Shown: positions 53,496 to 63,480 of the stretch, piece after piece | Layout: the number at the start of each line of letters is the position of its first letter | How positions within the stretch are numbered: position 1 is the stretch's first letter | Source of the DNA: SZUA-442 sp963759175 | GTDB taxonomy: Bacteria > Actinomycetota > Acidimicrobiia > Spongiisociales > UBA5794 | Direction: 5' to 3' | Assembly (NCBI GenBank): GCA_963759175.1 | Contig: CAVWXP010000008.1 | Coordinates: forward strand, 62,001 to 126,000 | Length of the DNA: 64,000 nt | Notes under the pieces: model-generated | What the model was told of the DNA's origin: nothing | The model's input: the letters and a program-made list of their open reading frames with translations, nothing else | Databases searched by the model: none | Program-made: the position numbers and the translations under genes

Positions 53496-56400
53496 TCATC
53501 GGAAGTCCCGCGAGGCGATGACCGGCGCGGGCCACTCCTCGAAACGATGGGCGACCAGGTTGGTGACGCCATCGCGGTACTCGAGCATGCCGGTGATGAC
53601 CAGCCCGATCGCCTTGCGCGCCATCGTGTAGTTCGCCTCCCACACCGCAGGAAGCACCACGACGTTCATGATGCCGGTTTCGTCCTCCAGATTGAAGAAA
53701 CGCACACCATTGGCGGTTCCCGGGCGCTGCCGGTGGGTCACGACGCCACCGACGAGCACCTTGGCCGTGTGTTTGCGCATGCGCAGGGCATCAGAGATGC
53801 GCAGGACACCTCGCGTATCGAGCTGGTCCCTGATGAACGTCACCGGATGGGTGAGTGAGACACCCGTCGACCACAGGTCGGCCTGCATGATCTCGGGGCC
53901 GCTCATCGCCGGTAACTGCGGGGCCGTCGATGCATCTTCGAGAGCGAGTCGCTCGGGACCGAGCCTCCCGAGCGCCCCGGCTTGCCACATGCCGTCACGC
54001 TTGTCATACCCCAGCGAGCCGAAGGCCCCTGCGGCGGCGAGCCCCTCGTGCGCCTCCACCGACAACCCGGTCCGTTGCGCGAAATCCGCAGCGGTGCGGA
54101 ACGTCCCTCCAGCGAATCGTGCAGCCTCGACCCTCGTGATCTCGCCCTCCCCGAGGTTGCGCACGTACCGCAGGCCCATCCTCAGGGCGACCGGCTGGCG
54201 CATGGCATCGTCAGCGGCTCCCCTCCCCCGTCTCCATGCCATGCCGAGATACTCGGCGAGGTCGTCCGCATCGCTGGGGTGGGGTTCGACCGTGCAGTCG
54301 TGGATGGATACGTTGATGTCAGGAGGAAGAACCACGACACCGTGGTGGAGTGCATCGGCGACGAGCGAGTTCGGCGAGTAGAACCCCATCGGTTGGGCGT
54401 TGAGGAGCCCGGCGAAGAACTCGGTTGGCCAGTGGTACTTGAGCCACGATGCCGCATAGACGATGTAGGCGAACGACACCGAGTGCGATTCCGGGAACCC
54501 GAAGGACGCGAATCCCTGGAGCTTCTCCCACAGCTCGTCCGCTGGGGCGCCCGTGATCCCCTTGGATGCCATGCCGGCGAAGACCTCGTCGCGGAGCTTG
54601 GCCATCTCCTCGTCGGATCGCTTGTGCGTCATCGCCTGGCGGAGCCGATCGGACTGACCGGGTGTGAACCCGGCGCATACACGGGCGATCTCCATCAGTT
54701 GCTCCTGGAACACCGGCACCCCGAGGGTCTTGCGCAGGATCGGTTCCGCCGAGGGATGGATGTAGCGCACGGGTTCCTCACCGTTGCGCCTCCGCAGGTA
54801 CGGATGGACGGATTGGCCCTGGATGGGGCCGGGGCGTATGAGGGCGACCTCGACGGCCAGGTCGTAGAACGTACGGGGCTTCATCCGGGGAAGGGTCGCC
54901 ATCTGGGCCCGCGATTCCACCTGGAACACCCCCACGGTGTCGGCACGCGTGAGCATCTCGTACACGACCGGTTCCTGCGGGATCGTCGCGAGGTCGATGT
55001 CCACGCCGTGGGTGTCACGAATCGCATCGACGGAGAGGTGGAGGGCATTGAGCGCACCGAGGGCGAGGAGGTCGAACTTCACGATGCCCATGGCAGCCGT
55101 GTCGTTCTTGTCCCACTGGAGGACGGACCGATCCTGCATGCGGCCCCATTCCATGGGCACGACCTCCCACAGGGGACGGCGTGCCACGACCATGCCCCCC
55201 GAGTGGATGCCGAGGTGGCGGGGGAACCCGTCGAGTCGGTAGCACACGTCGTAGATGTGGTCCGCTGTGAGGCCCTCGGGGAGTTCGACCACATCCCTGA
55301 GCACCTTCGGCGAGCGATGGTCGAGGTACTTGGTCAGGGCATTCACCTGTGCCTGGGTCAGGCCGAACGCCTTGCCCACGTCCTGGAGGACCGATCTCGC
55401 CCGATAGGTGATCACATTGGCCACCATCGCTGCCCGCTCCCTGCCATACCGTCGGTAGCAGTACTGGATCACCTCCTCGCGACGTTCCGCCTCGAAGTCG
55501 ATGTCGATGTCCGGCGGACGCCCGCGCTCGTGCGACAGGAACCGCTCGAAGGGCAGCCCGAGCCGGATCGGGTCGACCCTGGTCAGCTCGATGCAGCGAC
55601 AGACGGCCGAATCCGCACCCGACCCGCGGATCTGGCAGTAGATGTCGCGCGAACGTGCGAACTGGACGATGTCCCACGCCACGAGGAAGAAGCCAGCGAA
55701 CCCCATCTCGGCGATGACGCCGAGTTCGTGTTCGAGCCGTCGCCGTGCACGGGGGTCGAGGCCGTCGTCGCTGCCCGGATAGACCTTCCGAGCTCCTTCG
55801 TACACGAGGTGCGCGAGGTACTCGTCCTCGGTCGTGAACGCGCCCGGCATCGGGAAGTCGGGGAGCTCGGGGGCCAGGAGGTCGAGGCCGAAGGCGAGGG
55901 AACGGCCGAGCTCGGCGGCACGTGCGACCGCTCCCGGGTAGCGGGCGAACCGTGCGGCCATCTCGTCGGGAGTCCGGAGGTGCCGGAGATCGGTCGCTGG
56001 CCTGAATCCGTCGTGATGGTCGAGCGAACGCCGCCCGCCGATGGCAGCGAGTACCTCGGACAGGTCGGCATCGTGGCGATGGGCGTAGTGGACGTTGTTC
56101 GTCGCCACGGTCGGGACCCCGAGCCTCATGGCGACATCAGCGAGGAGGTCGTTGCGCGCATCGTCCGCTGGTAGGCCGTGGTGGGACAACTCGATGTGGA
56201 ATCGCGCCCCGAAGAGGTCCCGGAGCCTGCTGGCGGCTCGCATCGCTCCCGGCAGGTCCCCCGAGGCCGCTGCACGGGGGACGGCTCCCTGCCAGCACCC
56301 GGACAACGCGACGAGGTTCCCGTCGCGGGCAGCCTCCTCGAGGTCGCGGTAGGCATAGCGCGGAGCATCCTTCCTCCCTCGGTACTGACCGCGCGTCACG

Positions 56401-56852
56401 AACCTCCCGATGGCCGCGTATCCCACGGGGTCCGGGGCGAGGAGGATCAGATGGTCCGTCGGCGGCCGATCGAGCGGCTTCGTCCCGTGCATGCGACGAA
56501 CCCTCCCCCGCCGGGTCGTGTCGCCTTGCCCCGTCACGGGAACGACGATGTCGCCGGTGCCCGGGCCCCCGTCGCCCGATCCGGGATCGGGGATGTCCAC
56601 GCCGGAGCGGTCGTCGGTAGCATCGCCATCGTCCCCCTGCGGCATGCCGACCTCGGTTCCGTGGACGAGTGGCAAGCCGATGCGAACCGCATGGGCATGG
56701 GCCTGGACCGAACCGCGGAACCCATCGTGGTCCGTGATCGCCAGCGCTTCGTACCCCAGTTCGGCAGCGCGTTCCACGAGTTCACCTGCCCATGCCGCGC
56801 CATCGAGGAACGAGTAGTTCGTGTGGCAATGGAGCTCTGCGTACCGCGTCAT
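53496..56852 (-). CDS. dnaE2: Error-prone DNA polymerase III alpha subunit DnaE2
   Basis: 1,118 residues. An N-terminal PHP domain (HCHTNYSFLDGA, AITDHDGF) holds an extra acidic, Gly-rich insert near residues 75-130. The polymerase core has catalytic acids in PDIDIDFE and VKFDLLALG, with helix-hairpin-helix and OB domains to the end. DnaE2 does mutagenic translesion synthesis with ImuA'/ImuB; neither is in this window. ATG 56852 follows TACAGT by 6 nt and a perfect SOS box lies just upstream, so LexA control is strongly indicated. The longer frame is rejected because it would start inside the SOS box region. Confidence 0.95.
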   Translation of the reverse strand: MTRYAELHCHTNYSFLDGAAWAGELVERAAELGYEALAITDHDGFRGSVQAHAHAVRIGLPLVHGTEVGMPQGDDGDATDDRSGVDIPDPGSGDGGPGTGDIVVPVTGQGDTTRRGRVRRMHGTKPLDRPPTDHLILLAPDPVGYAAIGRFVTRGQYRGRKDAPRYAYRDLEEAARDGNLVALSGCWQGAVPRAAASGDLPGAMRAASRLRDLFGARFHIELSHHGLPADDARNDLLADVAMRLGVPTVATNNVHYAHRHDADLSEVLAAIGGRRSLDHHDGFRPATDLRHLRTPDEMAARFARYPGAVARAAELGRSLAFGLDLLAPELPDFPMPGAFTTEDEYLAHLVYEGARKVYPGSDDGLDPRARRRLEHELGVIAEMGFAGFFLVAWDIVQFARSRDIYCQIRGSGADSAVCRCIELTRVDPIRLGLPFERFLSHERGRPPDIDIDFEAERREEVIQYCYRRYGRERAAMVANVITYRARSVLQDVGKAFGLTQAQVNALTKYLDHRSPKVLRDVVELPEGLTADHIYDVCYRLDGFPRHLGIHSGGMVVARRPLWEVVPMEWGRMQDRSVLQWDKNDTAAMGIVKFDLLALGALNALHLSVDAIRDTHGVDIDLATIPQEPVVYEMLTRADTVGVFQVESRAQMATLPRMKPRTFYDLAVEVALIRPGPIQGQSVHPYLRRRNGEEPVRYIHPSAEPILRKTLGVPVFQEQLMEIARVCAGFTPGQSDRLRQAMTHKRSDEEMAKLRDEVFAGMASKGITGAPADELWEKLQGFASFGFPESHSVSFAYIVYAASWLKYHWPTEFFAGLLNAQPMGFYSPNSLVADALHHGVVVLPPDINVSIHDCTVEPHPSDADDLAEYLGMAWRRGRGAADDAMRQPVALRMGLRYVRNLGEGEITRVEAARFAGGTFRTAADFAQRTGLSVEAHEGLAAAGAFGSLGYDKRDGMWQAGALGRLGPERLALEDASTAPQLPAMSGPEIMQADLWSTGVSLTHPVTFIRDQLDTRGVLRISDALRMRKHTAKVLVGGVVTHRQRPGTANGVRFFNLEDETGIMNVVVLPAVWEANYTMARKAIGLVITGMLEYRDGVTNLVAHRFEEWPAPVIASRDFR

Positions 56853-56858
56853 GACACG

Positions 56859-56864
56859 ACTGTA
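56859..56864 (-). promoter_or_regulatory. -10 element of dnaE2
   Basis: TACAGT, 6 nt before the dnaE2 ATG and 1 nt from the SOS box, so LexA bound there would cover the promoter. Confidence 0.6.
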
Positions 56865-56865
56865 A

Positions 56866-56881
56866 TCGAACATGTGTTCGA
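56866..56881. promoter_or_regulatory. LexA/SOS box controlling dnaE2
   Basis: TCGAACATGTGTTCGA, a perfect 16-bp palindrome equal to the actinobacterial SOS consensus TCGAAC-N4-GTTCGA. It lies between dnaE2 and the divergent small coiled-coil gene at 56943 and could affect both. Confidence 0.9.
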
Positions 56882-56942
56882 TGTTCTCGCCAGCGGCGCC
56901 TCCCGGTACTACGGTTGTCGCACGCGACCCGGACGCCACACG

Positions 56943-57152
56943 ATGTCAACGATCGATGACGACAACACCGACCAGCCGATACCGACCGAGGAGATCTTCC
57001 TCGAGCTCGAGGAGCTCCAGGAAGCGGCCAAGGACCTCGACGACGACGCTCCCTCCCCGGTGACGAGCGAGGACGATCTGACGGGCATCAAGGCTCGCAT
57101 CGCACGGTTGCGGGCGATGCTCAGCGACCGCGGCGCACCCATCGACGAGTAG
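56943..57152 (+). CDS. Small acidic helical protein divergent from dnaE2
   Basis: 69 residues: acidic N-terminal half, helix EIFLELEELQEAAKDLDDD, then the C-terminal segment IKARIARLRAMLSDRG. That ending closely matches the protein at 3767-4180. No known family. It could be SOS-regulated through the shared box, but its own -10 (TACGGT at 56910-56915) is 27 nt from the ATG, so this is uncertain. Confidence 0.6.
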   Translation: MSTIDDDNTDQPIPTEEIFLELEELQEAAKDLDDDAPSPVTSEDDLTGIKARIARLRAMLSDRGAPIDE

Positions 57153-57214
57153 GTCCGTTACCTCCCTTTCGACACGCACGGGTCGGAATCCCCACACGAC
57201 GATCCCGCACCGCG

Positions 57215-57220
57215 TAGTGT
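57215..57220 (+). promoter_or_regulatory. -10 element of the ACT-domain gene
   Basis: TAGTGT, 7 nt before the ATG at 57228. Predicted leaderless start. Confidence 0.55.
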
Positions 57221-57227
57221 GGGGGGC

Positions 57228-57608
57228 ATGACGGAGTTCTCGATCCAGTTGGTGAACCGACCCGGCCAGTTGGCCTCCCTTGCCCGGTTGCTCTCCGACG
57301 CCGGAGTCGAGGTCGAGGCCTTCGCAGCCGTTGCCGACGACGGTCACAGCCACGTCAGGTTGGTCGTGGAATCGGCCCCGGTTGCACGGAGGGTCCTCAT
57401 GGCTGCCGACCTCGAATTCGATGAGCGCGAGGTGCTCGATACGTTCCTCCCCAGGGGGAGCGACGCCCTCGCCCACATGGCCGAGGGTCTCGCCAACGCA
57501 TCCGTGAACATCAACTCGATGTACCTGCTGCACTCGTCGTCGGAGGGTTACCACTTCGCCGTGACGGTCGATGACGTCGACCGAGCGCACGAGGCCCTCG
57601 CCGGCTGA
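57228..57608 (+). CDS. ACT-domain protein
   Basis: 126 residues with two ACT-like halves. The first begins FSIQLVNRPGQLASLARLLSDAGV; the second, ALAHMAEGLANASVNINSMYLLH, has the conserved N-I-x-S pattern. ACT domains bind amino acids and regulate enzymes. Stand-alone members have no assigned target. Convergent with dxs, 17 bp between stops. Confidence 0.82.
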   Translation: MTEFSIQLVNRPGQLASLARLLSDAGVEVEAFAAVADDGHSHVRLVVESAPVARRVLMAADLEFDEREVLDTFLPRGSDALAHMAEGLANASVNINSMYLLHSSSEGYHFAVTVDDVDRAHEALAG

Positions 57609-57625
57609 TCCAGACGGGCGCTATC

Positions 57626-59461
57626 TCACGCCAGCGCCGTGCGAACCGAGGTGGCGACGCCGTCGCCGTCGAGACCGAGCCTCGCCAGGATGACATCCGG
57701 ATTGGCGTGGGGGATGTAGGTCACCGGCACGCCGAGGATCTCGACCCGCACGGGCGAACGCATGTCGCGAAGCGCCATCTCGATGGCGGTACCCGCACCA
57801 CCTTCGCGGAACCCGTCCTCGATCGTCACCACGAGGTCGTGGGAGGCTGCGTCCTCGAGCATGATCCGATCAAGGGGCTTGACGACGCGGGGATCCCACA
57901 CGGTTGCACGAATGCCATCGGCCTCGAGTATCTCCGCTGCTTCCATGGCGGCAGCGAGCATCTTGCCCACGCCGATCAGGCACACGCGCCGATCCCCTCC
58001 CGATCTCACCAGGCGAGCCTCGAATCCGGAACCCACGTCCTCGGAATCGACCTCGACGGCAGCCGTCTTCGGCCACCTGACCGACGCCGGGCCGTCACAC
58101 ATCTCGACGGCGTCGGTGAGCATGACCTGGAGTTCCTGATAGGACGACGGGGCGAACACCGTCATGTCCGGCACCTTGAGGCACAGGACCATGTCGAGGA
58201 CGCCGTGATGGGAAGGGCCATCGTCGCCGGTGACACCGGCACGATCGAGGGCGAGGACCACATGTTGGCCGTGGAGTCCCGCGTCGAGGTTGAGCTGATC
58301 GAATGCCCGGCTGAGGAACGTGGAGTACACCGCGAGCACGGGACGCATCCCCGCCATGGCGAGGCCGGTCGCCATCGTCATCGCGTGTTGTTCGGCGATG
58401 CCCACGTCGATGCACCGATCGGGGAACCGCTCCTCGAATGCCAACACGCCGGTCGAGTCCGGCATGGCGGCCGTGATCGCAACGAGGTCCGCATGGGACT
58501 CGCCCAGCTTGCACAACGTGTCCATGAACGCGGCCGTGTAACTTCCCGGGCGGATGGATCCGGTGTCGTGCATGAGCTTGATCGCATCGTTCTCCGCCGG
58601 GGCGTACCCGCGACCCTTCTGCGTCAGGATGTGGACGACCGTGGGGGCCTCGAACTGCTTCGCGTTCTGGAGGGCCGATTCGATCGCCTCGACATCGTGG
58701 CCGTCGTACGGGCCCAGGTACCGGATGCCGAGGTCCTCGAAGAAGGCCGGTGGCTCCCACATCTCGCGCACCGCAGCCTTGGTTGCCCCGATGCCCCTGT
58801 CGACCAGACCGCCGACCCACGGCATGGAACGGGCGAATCGCTCGAGGCGACGCTGGCGCTGCATGTAGATCGGGTTGGCGCGGATCCTCGCGAGGCTCTC
58901 GCTGAGCTTGGACACGGTCGGTGCGTAGGACCGCCCGTTGTCGTTGAGGATGATGGTGACGTTCGATCCGCTGTGGCCGAGGTTGTTGAGGCCCTCATAG
59001 GCCATGCCCCCGGTGAGCGATCCGTCTCCGATCACGGCGACGACATGTCCGGCGTCCTCGCCATCGCGCAGGTGCCGACCCGTAGCGATTCCATGGGCAT
59101 AGGACAGGACCGTGCTGGCGTGGCTGTTCTCGATGACGTCGTGGACCGACTCCGCACGGTTCGGGTAGCCACTCAAGCCACCTTCCTTGCGCAGCTTTGC
59201 GAATCCGTCCCTGCGGCCGGTCACGATCTTGTGCACGTACGCCTGATGGCCGGTGTCCCACAGGATGATGTCCCGCGGGGACTCGAAGACGCGATGGAGT
59301 GCCAGGGTCATCTCGACGGCGCCGAGATTCGAACCGAGGTGGCCACCGTTGACCTCGACCGCTTCGACGATGAAGTCCCGGATCTCCCCGGCGAGCACAT
59401 CGAGTTCTTCGTAGCTGAGGTCCCTGAGGTCGGCAGGGCTCTCGATCCGTTCGAGGTACAT
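57626..59461 (-). CDS. dxs: 1-deoxy-D-xylulose-5-phosphate synthase
   Basis: 611 residues, slightly short of many Dxs. The thiamine diphosphate motif is GDGSLTGGMAYEGLNNLGHS; HLGSNLGAVEMTLALH, DTGHQAYVHKIVTGR, MPDSTGVLAFEERFPDRCIDVGIAEQH and DRAGVTGDDGPSHHG are all conserved. First enzyme of the MEP isoprenoid pathway (pyruvate plus glyceraldehyde-3-phosphate). The start MYLERIESPADLR is inferred from length and conservation; no -10 or Shine-Dalgarno is obvious next to it. Confidence 0.95.
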   Translation of the reverse strand: MYLERIESPADLRDLSYEELDVLAGEIRDFIVEAVEVNGGHLGSNLGAVEMTLALHRVFESPRDIILWDTGHQAYVHKIVTGRRDGFAKLRKEGGLSGYPNRAESVHDVIENSHASTVLSYAHGIATGRHLRDGEDAGHVVAVIGDGSLTGGMAYEGLNNLGHSGSNVTIILNDNGRSYAPTVSKLSESLARIRANPIYMQRQRRLERFARSMPWVGGLVDRGIGATKAAVREMWEPPAFFEDLGIRYLGPYDGHDVEAIESALQNAKQFEAPTVVHILTQKGRGYAPAENDAIKLMHDTGSIRPGSYTAAFMDTLCKLGESHADLVAITAAMPDSTGVLAFEERFPDRCIDVGIAEQHAMTMATGLAMAGMRPVLAVYSTFLSRAFDQLNLDAGLHGQHVVLALDRAGVTGDDGPSHHGVLDMVLCLKVPDMTVFAPSSYQELQVMLTDAVEMCDGPASVRWPKTAAVEVDSEDVGSGFEARLVRSGGDRRVCLIGVGKMLAAAMEAAEILEADGIRATVWDPRVVKPLDRIMLEDAASHDLVVTIEDGFREGGAGTAIEMALRDMRSPVRVEILGVPVTYIPHANPDVILARLGLDGDGVATSVRTALA

Positions 59462-59596
59462 CGGGGTTCCGTCTTGGGGTGGTCCATCGCCATGTGGCGT
59501 TGCGTGCAAGGGTAGTCGTCTACCTCCGAGAATCTCCCGCACACGGGCCCCACGGCCGTCCTCGGACCCGTGACCCCTGTGGTCACGACCATGCGA

Positions 59597-59637
59597 TAGC
59601 CTCGGTTCCACGAAACACCATCAGCGACACCAGGAGG
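59597..59637 (+). promoter_or_regulatory. -10 element and ribosome binding site of the luciferase-like gene
   Basis: TAGCCT (59597-59602) is a plausible -10, and AGGAGG (59632-59637) lies 6 nt before the GTG at 59644, fixing the start. This is one of the few leadered genes. Confidence 0.5.
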
Positions 59638-59643
59638 CGGCAC

Positions 59644-60651
59644 GTGGGGCTCGGATTCGGACTGTTGTCGGCCCAGAGGGCACCGGGGGACGACCGATCA
59701 TGGGAGGACGTCTACCGCGAGACCCTCGATCTCGCTGAGCACCTCGACCGCACGGGTTTCGATTCGGTGTGGACGACGGAACACCACTTCGTCGATGACG
59801 GGTACATGCCATCGCTCCTCGTGACATCGGCGGCGATCGCCGCTCGGACGGAGTCCATCGCGATCGGAACGGGGGTCGTCCTCGCTCCCCTCCATCACCC
59901 ACTCCGCCTCGCCGAGGACGCCGCCACCGTGCAGGCGATCTCGAACGGCCGCCTGCACCTCGGTCTCGGTCTCGGATGGTCGAAGACCGAGTTTGCCGCG
60001 TTGGGCGCCGACATCACGAAGCGTGGCAAGGCGATGACCGAAACCCTCGAGATCCTCAAGCTCGCGGGCTCAGGCATTCCCTTCGCCTGGGACGGTGACG
60101 TCTACGCCTTCCCCGAGGTCGCCGTCCGGCCGGTGCCGACGACACCCATCCCGTTGATCATCGGAGGAGGAGTGGACGCAGCGGTGCGCCGGGCGGCCCG
60201 CCTCGCCGACGGGTTCTTCTCGAATGCGTCACCGCAACGGTTCGTCGAGCAGGTGCGAGTCGCCCACGAGGAGATGGAGCGGATCGGACGTGACCCCGAG
60301 ACGTTCCGATGGATCTACTACGGAGTCATGTACCCGGGTCCCACGGCTGAGATCGTCGACTCCGTGTGGCTGCAGATGTGGAAGTACTCCGACATGGAGG
60401 CATCGGCGAGGCGCACGGGCATCTCCGCACCTCCGCCGCTGGATGCGGACATGGCATCGAAGATGGAACGACGCATCATCGGTGGATCGACCGCCGAGAT
60501 CGTCGACACACTCGCCACGGTGCGAGCCGAGGTCGGCGTGCCCGTGGAGTGGGTGGCTCGTAGCTACTTCCCGGACGTCCCCTACCAACGCCAGGTGGAG
60601 ATCGCCGACGCCCTCGCATCCGAGGTGATGCCGTTCCTGCCCACCGGTTGA
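59644..60651 (+). CDS. LLM-class (luciferase-like) flavin- or F420-dependent oxidoreductase
   Basis: 335 residues, TIM-barrel. DRTGFDSVWTTEHHFVDDGYMPS, IGTGVVLAPLHHPLRLAEDAATV, RLHLGLGLGWSKTEFAALG and PLIIGGGVDAAVRRAARLADGFF are family marks. The cofactor (FMN or F420) and substrate cannot be read from sequence. Divergent from dxs by a leadered promoter. Confidence 0.88.
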   Translation: MGLGFGLLSAQRAPGDDRSWEDVYRETLDLAEHLDRTGFDSVWTTEHHFVDDGYMPSLLVTSAAIAARTESIAIGTGVVLAPLHHPLRLAEDAATVQAISNGRLHLGLGLGWSKTEFAALGADITKRGKAMTETLEILKLAGSGIPFAWDGDVYAFPEVAVRPVPTTPIPLIIGGGVDAAVRRAARLADGFFSNASPQRFVEQVRVAHEEMERIGRDPETFRWIYYGVMYPGPTAEIVDSVWLQMWKYSDMEASARRTGISAPPPLDADMASKMERRIIGGSTAEIVDTLATVRAEVGVPVEWVARSYFPDVPYQRQVEIADALASEVMPFLPTG

Positions 60652-60740
60652 CCTGAACGCGATCGCCGAATCGGGCGGATACGGGCACCTCCCTAGGATG
60701 GGCCCCATACGTCGACGATGACCATCCGCTGAGGAGGTTC

Positions 60741-63480
60741 GTGCGCGATCGATGGGACGCCGCCCTGCGGTGGATACTCGTGCCGTGGACACAGGCGGCC
60801 ATCGTCGTGGCACTCGTCGGAGCCGCGGCAACCCCCTCCCTCCTCATGAGTGCCGCGGATGTCTGGACCGTCTCGGCTGGCGATGAGTTCGCTCAACGCC
60901 TCGTCCGGGAGATCACACCGGCCGAGGCTGGCGTCGTGGTCGTCACCAATGCCGTCTTCTCCGAGGAACGCACCACTGCGGCTGCTCGGGCGGTTACGGA
61001 CCGCTTGGCCTCGATCGACGGCGTCGCCCCGGCCGTCGTGACGCTATGGACCCTCCGCGCGAGCGGCGAGGCGGGCCCCGATGGCGACCAAGCCGTGAAC
61101 CCGGGTGTGCCGCTGCGAGTGATGGCACGCGATGGCGCGGTCGATGCCCTCTCGTTCGTGGAGCGCGATCGCACGATCGAAGGAGGTGCCTACATCTCCG
61201 AATACCTGGCGGAGAGGGCGGGGGTCGGCGTCGGCGACTTCATCTCCTACGACGCGCCGCTCGAACCCGAGGAACCCGGCGCAGAGTTCACCCCCACAGG
61301 CGGACCTCGAGCAACCTGGCCGATCGCCGGGGTCTACGAAACGCTGTGGTCGAGAGACGGCGTCACTTCCCGGCGACTACTGGTCACAGGTGCCGCCGAC
61401 GCTGCTCCCCCGATACTTGTCACCGTTCAACGCCCCGAGCTTCTCCCTCGTGCTCCTCGATCCACCGACGATGGCATCCACGATGTTGACGGGCTTCGTG
61501 CAGTGGGAGGCTCCGGCCACCGGGCTGCCGGCGTCCATCGCCGCCCTGCGGTCCCAAGTCGGGTCCCATCGGGCGCTGACGGTCGACCTCGGGACTGATC
61601 CGACGATCGCTCCGACGCTCGAGGAACTCGCTGCCATCCGGCCCCCTGCCCCGTCAGTCCAGTCCCTCCTCGATGAGCAGCTGGCGGCTGCAGAGGAGGC
61701 CGTCGACGCCCTCGAACAACCCTTGTCGTCGACGCGTGTCATCGGCGTCCTGATCGGTCTCGCCGTCATGGCCGCCGCCGGAGTGTTCCTGGTCCACCGT
61801 GGACGGATGGAGTACCGCCTGCTGGCGGGCGAAGGTGACCGGTGGCCGCGGTTCTCCCTCCGAACGGCCGCACAGTTGGTCGGCCCGGTGGTCGTCGGCA
61901 CGTTCACCGGTGTCTGCGCCGGTGTGACCGTGGCCCTCCTCGTTGGCCCTGCCGAGTCACTCAGGTTCGACGTGATCGATGTCGGTGATGTCGTGCTGGC
62001 GGCCCTTGCTGGGATCTTCCTGACGTCCCTCACCACGGGGCTCCTCGCCCAGCGATCCCTCGACACCGGCCACATCGGTCGCACCGGCAACGGCGCAGCA
62101 ATCGTTGCCGTCGGCCTCGCCGTCGCTGCCTTCATGTTCCTGTGGATCCAGGTGGCCCGCATGCCCGCACGCGGTGAGACCGGTCTCGACCTGACGGTGG
62201 TCGCAATGCCCGTGGTGGGCCTTGTTGCAGCCGTGACCCTCGTCGTGGTGGTGATGCGAGTCGTGGTGGGCAGGGCGAGGTTCATCGGATCAGGTCTGCC
62301 GACGCTTCCCTTCCTGGCGTGGCGTCGTGCGACGACGAACGACCTCGGGAGCCTCCTCATCGTCGGAGCCCTCGCCGTCGGCATCGGATTGGTCGCACTC
62401 TCGACGATGCTCGTGGGCTCGCTCGAACGAACGACGGACGTGAAGCTCTCGACCCGGATCGGTGGAGAAACAAGGGCCGAATTGGTCGGCCTGCCCGACG
62501 ATGATGCCGTGCTCCCCGGCCTGACGACACTCATCGCGTTCGACCCGGGCCGGATCTCGCCCGACAACCGACCGGCGCGGTTGATCGCCATCGACACGGA
62601 CACCTACGCCGACGCGGTCTCCTGGCCAGCCGAGTTCGGGGCGAGCGTGTTCGACGTGGTGGAGCTCCTCGAGAACGCTCCCAGCGAGGGCCTCGCCGTC
62701 GTGATGGTCGATGCGATCTCCGGGCCACCGACGGGCACGATCGGTGCCCAACGCCTTCCGTACGAGGTCGTCGGTTCGGTGGCTTCAGCACCTTTGGCGT
62801 ACGAGTTCGGCACCACACTGCTCGTGTCAGCTCAGCGGCTGGAGGCCTACGCCCGGCAGCGACTCGCCAACCAGCTCGATGTCGACGTCGGCGATGAGAT
62901 GGTCACAAGCCGCTTCCGGTCACCCCTCGTCGGGTATCGCAAGTCGCTCGTCAGCCAGGAGTCCCGGGCGACGATCGAGACATGGATCGACGAGAACGGG
63001 CTGGCGACCCGCTCCATCGAGAGCCGATTCGATCTCGAGAACGGCATCGATATCGTGGCTGCTGCCACCGCCTTCGACTACATGCGAATCCTCGGATGGG
63101 TGGCAGCGGCCTCGGCGATCGCCGCCTTGCTCCTGCATCGCGCATCCGTGCGGTCCGACCGGGCCATCGCGTCGCTGATGGCACGACGAATGGGCCTGTC
63201 GAAGAGCCGGGCCGCACTGGTGTCAGCCATCGAAGTGATCGTGCTGACATCCATCGCCCTCGTCACGGCCCTCGCCGTCGCGCCTGTGATCACCTGGAGG
63301 CTTCTTCCCCGGTTCGACCCGGCCCCGGGCCTCCCTCCTCCCGCGGTCGTGGCCGTCGATCCGTTGGTCCTGGCGGGGTCGTTCATCCTCGCCATCGTGG
63401 CGATCGCCGGATTGGTCTGGCTCCTCGATCTGTCCGCTTCCCGCGAGAGCGAAGGGAGTGTCCTGCGTGCCGTCCAGTGA
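60741..63480 (+). CDS. FtsX/MacB-like ABC permease, interrupted by one frame change
   Basis: About 912 residues when joined. An N-terminal helix (ILVPWTQAAIVVALVGAA), a large extracytoplasmic domain, then paired clusters of membrane helices separated by a second soluble region, as in FtsX/MacB permeases. The frame changes by +1 at about 61355-61375: the first frame reads to YETLWSRDGV and the second resumes with LPGDYWSQVPP. As read, the first frame ends at 61598 with unrelated sequence. GAGGAG lies 4 nt before the GTG start. Its ATPase gene overlaps the stop by 14 bp. The cargo is unknown. Confidence 0.8.

Noticed and set aside
53982..56174. 730-codon open frame on the plus strand opposite dnaE2
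   Set aside because: A GC-rich antisense shadow; dnaE2 on the minus strand has full catalytic motifs, and the plus frame has no recognisable domain or start signal.
57707..59515. 602-codon plus-strand frame opposite dxs
   Set aside because: Antisense shadow of a fully conserved enzyme; no -10 or ribosome site.
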